Shown: positions 6,308 to 9,511 of the stretch, in pieces
Layout: each line of letters opens with the position of its first letter
How positions within the stretch are numbered: the first letter of the stretch is position 1
NCBI GenBank assembly: GCA_030597945.1
Contig: JAUVQW010000038.1
Span: 1-9,511 of the forward strand
Length of the DNA: 9,511 bases
Reading direction: 5' to 3'
Origin: Actinomycetes bacterium
GTDB taxonomy: Bacteria; Actinomycetota; Aquicultoria; CAJVYJ01
Notes under the pieces: generated by a model
Database searches by the model: none
What the model was told of the DNA's origin: nothing
Seen by the model: only the letters and a program-made list of their open reading frames with translations
Translations under genes and position numbers: made by a program

Positions 6308-6330
6308 GGGGGCTACGCCCCGGCCTTTTT
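6308..6330 (+). terminator. GC-rich hairpin followed by T run
   Basis: A GGGGC/GCCCC stem with a TAC loop (in 6308-6321) is followed after four bases by TTTTT (6326-6330). It resembles an intrinsic plus-strand terminator, possibly a backup for the tRNA-Asp unit. The minus strand lacks a matching T run, so it is not obviously a terminator for the gene at 6392-6766. Confidence 0.5.
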
Positions 6331-6391
6331 ATTTGATTTAATATTTACAATCTCCAATTTTCAATTCGTGAAACTATTGTTTCACGCTAAG

Positions 6392-6766
6392 TTACGCGGC
6401 CTGCTCCTGTCTTTCTTTCAGCCATTCCCAGGCGGTATCCATTTCATAGCTGCGGAAGTACTTTGCCTCTTGCGCATAGAAATGACGACAAAAAGCAACC
6501 ATCCACTCCTCCCACCACCTATCTCCTACTATTGCCATCTTTTCGATCTTATGGTGAAATTCACGGCCGAAATCAAAGTCGTCTCGCCAGGCGCTTGGTG
6601 CTTCCAATCTAAAACCCTTCATATCGATTAACATGCTCAGGCTGCCTTCATCATTGATAATTTTCTCACAGATCGGTACCAGCTCGTCATAATCCTGTCT
6701 TCTTATGACATCTGTAGCGTCAATGCCGAGAAATTTACCGCTACTTTCCTTCATTATTTCAAACAT
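6392..6766 (-). CDS. SpoIIAA/STAS-like domain protein
   Basis: A 124-residue cytoplasmic protein of the SpoIIAA-like family (PF11964, STAS fold). It shows the expected order: MFEI and GKFLGIDATDVI at the start, DYDELVPICEKII, LSMLIDMKGF, then DFDFGREFHHKIEKMAIVGD, WWEEWMVAF and a C-terminal YFRSYEMDTAWEWLKE. Family members are small single-domain proteins. Lipid, nucleotide or partner binding has been suggested but the role is unclear; there is no anti-sigma or kinase partner here, so a sporulation role is not supported. It is transcribed divergently from the MFS gene across 6767-7037. In that gap CAATATGG occurs twice (6820-6827 and 6841-6848), which could be a binding site. No convincing promoter was found. 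Confidence 0.8.
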   Translation of the reverse strand: MFEIMKESSGKFLGIDATDVIRRQDYDELVPICEKIINDEGSLSMLIDMKGFRLEAPSAWRDDFDFGREFHHKIEKMAIVGDRWWEEWMVAFCRHFYAQEAKYFRSYEMDTAWEWLKERQEQAA

Positions 6767-6774
6767 GATCAATA

Positions 6775-6780
6775 CTCCTT
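6775..6780 (-). promoter_or_regulatory. Ribosome binding site setting the start at 6766
   Basis: On the minus strand AAGGAG (6780 to 6775) is eight bases before ATG 6766. A TTG at 6772 would be only two bases away, too close, so the ATG giving MFEI is preferred. MFEI is also the usual family N terminus. Confidence 0.75.
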
Positions 6781-6929
6781 TATTAAAAATGGATAGCTAA
6801 CAATCATGTTCTATTTACCCAATATGGGATTAATGCCTATCAATATGGATCAGTAATTTTGTATCTGAATCTCTACCGGCTAGCGCGACATCGAAATGAT
6901 GTTCATTGTTTTCATGAAATAGGTGTTCG

Positions 6930-6975
6930 TCTCGTTTATCATCAGATCCTAAAAGAAATATCTTGATTTACGAGA
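6930..6975. repeat. Imperfect 12-bp inverted repeat upstream of the MFS gene
   Basis: TCTCGTTTATCA (6930-6941) and TGATTTACGAGA (6964-6975) are inverse repeats with two central mismatches, separated by 22 bases. A nested TTGAT/ATCAA with a following T run overlaps the right arm (6963-6983). Located 60-100 bases before the transporter start, it could be an operator or a leader RNA hairpin controlling it. The regulator is not in view. Confidence 0.35.
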
Positions 6976-7026
6976 TCAATTTTTGATAGGCCTTTCAGTT
7001 CGTACTGTTTACAGTGCGAGTCTATC

Positions 7027-7032
7027 GGAAAG
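7027..7032 (+). promoter_or_regulatory. Ribosome binding site setting the MFS start at 7038
   Basis: GGAAAG lies five bases before ATG 7038. The in-frame GTG at 7014 would extend the protein by eight residues (MRVYRKEK) but has no Shine-Dalgarno upstream. Confidence 0.5.
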
Positions 7033-7037
7033 AAAAA

Positions 7038-8228
7038 ATGATGCAGTCAAAAGGTGACCGGGCTAAGTGGATAATTTTTTTATCTTCTACTCTTACGCTG
7101 ATGTCGCTTACTGCAGTAGCATCGATTGTAAATGAAATTAGAGATAACCTAAATCTCACCACCAGTGTGACTGGAATTGTAATAACGCTTTACGCCCTGA
7201 CAGTAGTCTTGATCAGCCCGTTTATTGGAAAGTTCATAGATAAGTTTGGCGCCAAGAACTTGCTAGTCGGAGGATTGTTTTTATATGGGATATCCGGCCT
7301 CATGGTTTTGATAGATGGCTCACTTTTAGTCTTAATACTCAGTAGGATAATCATGGGAATCGGTGTCGCTGCTATTTTTTCTACTGTCACCGTGATCATC
7401 GGTGACATCTATAGTGGATCAAAGTTACATCACATGATGGGTTTAAGGGTAAGCATAAATAATGCTGGTGCGGTCGCGTGGCCAATACTTGGGGGTCTGT
7501 TGGGGGAAATCTCTTGGCAGGCGCCGTTCGCGCTCTTTCTTATAGGCTTTCCAATAGGATTAATAGCTTTAAAAGAAGTTCCAAAGACTCACATTGGGTT
7601 TACAGAGACAGCAAAAGATAGTAGGATTTCGTTTTTCTCGGTTATCAGGGATAATCCAAATCTGATAATTATTTACTTGCTTATGTTCTTGACCACTATA
7701 ACGGTAAGCGTCGGAGCTCTATTTATTCCCCGTTTATTACAGCTGATCGGTATAGCGAACACGGTTACTATCGGTTTTTATATTTCGGCTTTGACATTGG
7801 CTGTTGCTACGACATCATTTTTTTATGGTTGGATAATGGATAACTTGAGAAATTATCTAATGATTTTGATTTCTTTTATACTTTGGGTGGTCGGATTCTC
7901 TCTCTTAACGTTTATTCCGACAACCGTGACTATTGTCTTTGCTGTTGTGGCTTTAGGAATTGGGCGGGGAATGGTTTTCCCAGCCACTATCGCTTGGGCA
8001 AATGAGGTCGGGCCGGAATCTGAGAGGGGTATCATCGTATCAACGGATACTGCCTTTGCTTATCTTGGGATCTTTATGGCGCCTTTTTTGCTTTTTCCGG
8101 CAGAAGAGTTTGGTGGGATCATCGGGGTCTTTGGCGCCCTTACTATTTTCAATATCTTTATCCTAGTGATAATCCTCGTTGGTGGCCTTGCATTTAAGTT
8201 ATCAGGGCGTAGTGGCATGAAGTTGTGA
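7038..8228 (+). CDS. Major facilitator superfamily transporter, 12-helix drug-efflux-like
   Basis: A 396-residue inner-membrane protein with about twelve hydrophobic helices in two halves. Between helices 2 and 3 is the MFS signature GKFIDKFGAKNLL (motif A, about residues 64-76). SRIIMGIGVAA in helix 4 matches the conserved R-x3-G-x-G pattern. AGAVAWPILGG in helix 5 resembles motif C of drug:proton antiporters, with Trp-Pro in place of Gly-Pro. These point to an export-type MFS protein; the substrate cannot be read from sequence. The long loop between helices 6 and 7 is hydrophilic, as expected. It is divergent from the STAS-like gene and followed after 66 bases by the DUF1540 gene, which may be cotranscribed. 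An in-frame GTG at 7014 is an alternative start. Confidence 0.88.
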   Translation: MMQSKGDRAKWIIFLSSTLTLMSLTAVASIVNEIRDNLNLTTSVTGIVITLYALTVVLISPFIGKFIDKFGAKNLLVGGLFLYGISGLMVLIDGSLLVLILSRIIMGIGVAAIFSTVTVIIGDIYSGSKLHHMMGLRVSINNAGAVAWPILGGLLGEISWQAPFALFLIGFPIGLIALKEVPKTHIGFTETAKDSRISFFSVIRDNPNLIIIYLLMFLTTITVSVGALFIPRLLQLIGIANTVTIGFYISALTLAVATTSFFYGWIMDNLRNYLMILISFILWVVGFSLLTFIPTTVTIVFAVVALGIGRGMVFPATIAWANEVGPESERGIIVSTDTAFAYLGIFMAPFLLFPAEEFGGIIGVFGALTIFNIFILVIILVGGLAFKLSGRSGMKL

Positions 8229-8294
8229 TCACGGTTATTAAAAGATTAAATGGGAATGATAAAAAAATACATTGCACTAATAAGGAGGCCCTAA

Positions 8295-8492
8295 ATGTCA
8301 GAAATAAGATGTACAATTTCGAACTGCGAGTACTGGGGATCTGATAGTCTTTGCCAGTCACCGGAGATCCTAGTTGCCGCCGGTCCCCCGGAGAGCCAAG
8401 ATGATTCTATGCCAAATATGACTATGCAGACTAACAGCACGCCGGTGCAAGACGATATAGAGACCCATTGTCACACTTTTGAACCAAAATAA
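8295..8492 (+). CDS. DUF1540 cysteine protein
   Basis: A 65-residue acidic protein matching the DUF1540 pattern: IRCTISNCEYW near the start, LCQSPEILV in the middle and ETHCHTF at the end. Cys6, Cys11, Cys20 and Cys59 (with neighbouring His58 and His60) probably bind one metal ion such as zinc. Function is unknown; relatives are common in Gram-positive and anaerobic bacteria and often carry two copies of the motif. Between Cys20 and Cys59 lies a low-complexity Ser/Thr/Met/Asn/Gln-rich linker. An ideal AAGGAGG (8282-8288) six bases before ATG suggests strong translation, and an intrinsic terminator follows 24 bases after the stop. Confidence 0.85.
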   Translation: MSEIRCTISNCEYWGSDSLCQSPEILVAAGPPESQDDSMPNMTMQTNSTPVQDDIETHCHTFEPK

Positions 8493-8516
8493 TCTATAGA
8501 AAAAATTAGATTCTAA

Positions 8517-8546
8517 GCTGGCTGCCAAGCGGTGGCCGGCTTTTTT
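8517..8546 (+). terminator. Intrinsic terminator after DUF1540 gene
   Basis: GCTGGCTGCC (8517-8526) pairs with GGTGGCCGGC (8531-8540) over ten positions including three G-U pairs, with AAGC as loop, followed by TTTTTT. It ends the MFS-DUF1540 unit. Confidence 0.85.
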
Positions 8547-8598
8547 GTGCGCCTTTTATAAAGCTCCTGCTAGAGATAGCATCATGACAAAAATTTCT

Positions 8599-8627
8599 TT
8601 GACAAGCCCCCTATCTGGCACTATGAT
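8599..8627 (+). promoter_or_regulatory. Near-consensus sigma70 promoter for the amidotransferase gene
   Basis: TTGACA (8599-8604, six of six) and TATGAT (8622-8627, five of six) are separated by exactly 17 bases. Transcription would begin near 8634, giving a leader of about 40 bases. It lies just after the terminator of the preceding unit. Confidence 0.75.
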
Positions 8628-8672
8628 AAAAAGTCAGCGAAAATTTACTTTTGAGGAGATTAATTAAGTTAT

Positions 8673-9511
8673 ATGTGCAGGTTGAGCGCTATTACGGCAA
8701 GTGAATATTTTTCACCGATGGAAAATATCATGGCGTTAGAGACGATGAAAGAAGGTCATGATGGGTCCGGCCTGGGTCTGATGTTAAAAGATCTGGGCGG
8801 CGTATTTAAGGACCTAAAGTCTTTTCCGATCCTCTCTGGCATTTTTACCAGAAAGGGCCTGGAGAACCTCGAGGACTATATGCAAGAACAGGGTTTTGAG
8901 GTGAAGTTTGAATGGCAGCCGAAGATCAAGGAAACATCTAAGATCAGTAGGCGGGAGCATTATGTCGTCATCGCCTATGATTATCCTGACGGATTCCACG
9001 AGGCGTCATGGCAGGAGAAAGAAAACTTGCTTACTGAAACGAGAATACTTTTGCGAAAAATGGGTGAGCCTGACGGCTCGATGTTTGTCTTCTCGTTTTA
9101 TCCCGATATCGTCACGTTAAAAGAGGTGGGAGATCCACTAGAAGTAGCTCAGTTTTTTGGTCTTGATGTAAATGACGAGTTGTCGGCGAAGATAGTTTTT
9201 GCGCAAGGCAGACAGAACACCAACTACGATATATATCTATATGCTTGTCATCCTTTTTTCATCCAGGGTTATGGAACAATGACAAATGGCGAGAATACGG
9301 CATTTGTACCTATCCGTGAGTTTTTGCTTGGCAGGGGAAATCCGGCATATATGGGTTACAACAGCGATAGCGAAGTTTTTACGCACATTCTTCACTACAC
9401 TCAAAGAACGCTTGGTTACCCGCTCACATATTATAAGGATGTAATCACTCCGCTAAGAAACGATGAGATCGAGGGGCGTTCGGATAAAGAAGCGCTTAAG
9501 CTGATAAAGAA
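8673..9511 (+). CDS. Class II glutamine amidotransferase, glutamate-synthase type (partial, runs off right edge)
   Basis: 279 full codons are open to the window end with no stop, so the C terminus is missing. The protein starts MCRLSAI: after Met removal, Cys2 would be the N-terminal nucleophile that releases ammonia from glutamine. Other Ntn-amidotransferase features are GHDGSGLGLMLKDLGG (28-43), Arg180 in AQGR, TNGEN (204-208; the Asn-Gly oxyanion motif, HNGE in relatives) and SDSEVFTHIL (231-240; substrate Asp). This matches the stand-alone amidotransferase proteins that replace the N-terminal domain of GltB in archaea and anaerobic bacteria, where glutamate-synthase domains are separate genes. 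The FMN and GXGXG parts would be expected to the right. An AGGAG (8654-8658) lies a rather long 14 bases before ATG, but a stop at 8661 excludes an earlier start. Confidence 0.85.
   Translation, partial: MCRLSAITASEYFSPMENIMALETMKEGHDGSGLGLMLKDLGGVFKDLKSFPILSGIFTRKGLENLEDYMQEQGFEVKFEWQPKIKETSKISRREHYVVIAYDYPDGFHEASWQEKENLLTETRILLRKMGEPDGSMFVFSFYPDIVTLKEVGDPLEVAQFFGLDVNDELSAKIVFAQGRQNTNYDIYLYACHPFFIQGYGTMTNGENTAFVPIREFLLGRGNPAYMGYNSDSEVFTHILHYTQRTLGYPLTYYKDVITPLRNDEIEGRSDKEALKLIK

Noticed and set aside
6290..6631. Plus-strand open frame of 113 codons
   Set aside because: It overlaps the SpoIIAA-like gene on the other strand, which has a ribosome binding site and clear homology; this frame has neither.
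1..9511. CRISPR arrays, insertion sequences, phage genes or a defence system
   Set aside because: No regularly spaced repeats, transposase, integrase or nuclease-like coding sequence was seen on either strand.

Overview
The window comes from a bacterium of moderate, slightly AT-rich composition. The four tRNAs are bacterial in form, genes have Shine-Dalgarno sites, and several sigma70-type promoters and intrinsic terminators are visible. The gene set suggests a Gram-positive-type or deep-branching, possibly anaerobic lineage: a SufR-like Fe-S regulator, a transaldolase/PGI-family isomerase, a zinc glucose dehydrogenase, a DUF1540 protein and a stand-alone glutamate-synthase amidotransferase. 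I cannot place it more precisely. A deep actinobacterial or clostridial relative is a guess only.

Layout. (1) 13-1159, minus strand: tRNA-Glu(CUC), then a two-gene unit of a small membrane protein and a SufR-like winged-helix regulator whose start codon directly follows the stop of the first gene. (2) 1377-5542, plus strand: a compact sugar operon with a ribulose-phosphate 3-epimerase family protein (TTG start), a glucose-6-phosphate isomerase that resembles the C-terminal half of transaldolase-PGI fusions, a zinc glucose dehydrogenase interrupted by two in-frame TAA codons, and a cyclase-family metal hydrolase. (3) 5701-6147, plus strand: tRNA-Glu(UUC), tRNA-Val(UAC) and tRNA-Asp(GUC), followed by a gene-free, hairpin-rich stretch to 6391. 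(4) 6392-6766, minus strand: a SpoIIAA/STAS-like protein, divergent from (5) an MFS transporter and a DUF1540 cysteine protein on the plus strand, closed by an intrinsic terminator. (6) From 8673 a class II glutamine amidotransferase under a near-consensus promoter runs off the right edge.

How the genes fit together. The 1377-5542 operon looks like a sugar-phosphate module: isomerisation of hexose 6-phosphate, epimerisation of a ketose phosphate, oxidation of free glucose to gluconolactone, and a hydrolase that could act on the lactone (inference). The most notable feature is the dehydrogenase. The first TAA (3977-3979) lies directly after Gly-His, exactly where relatives have the Glu that helps bind the catalytic zinc. 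The second (3998-4000) is seven codons later, also where relatives commonly have Glu. Everything before and after keeps frame and conserved residues. It is a very recent pseudogene, a sequence error, or a readthrough case. TAA is used as a normal terminator by other genes here, which argues against genome-wide reassignment.
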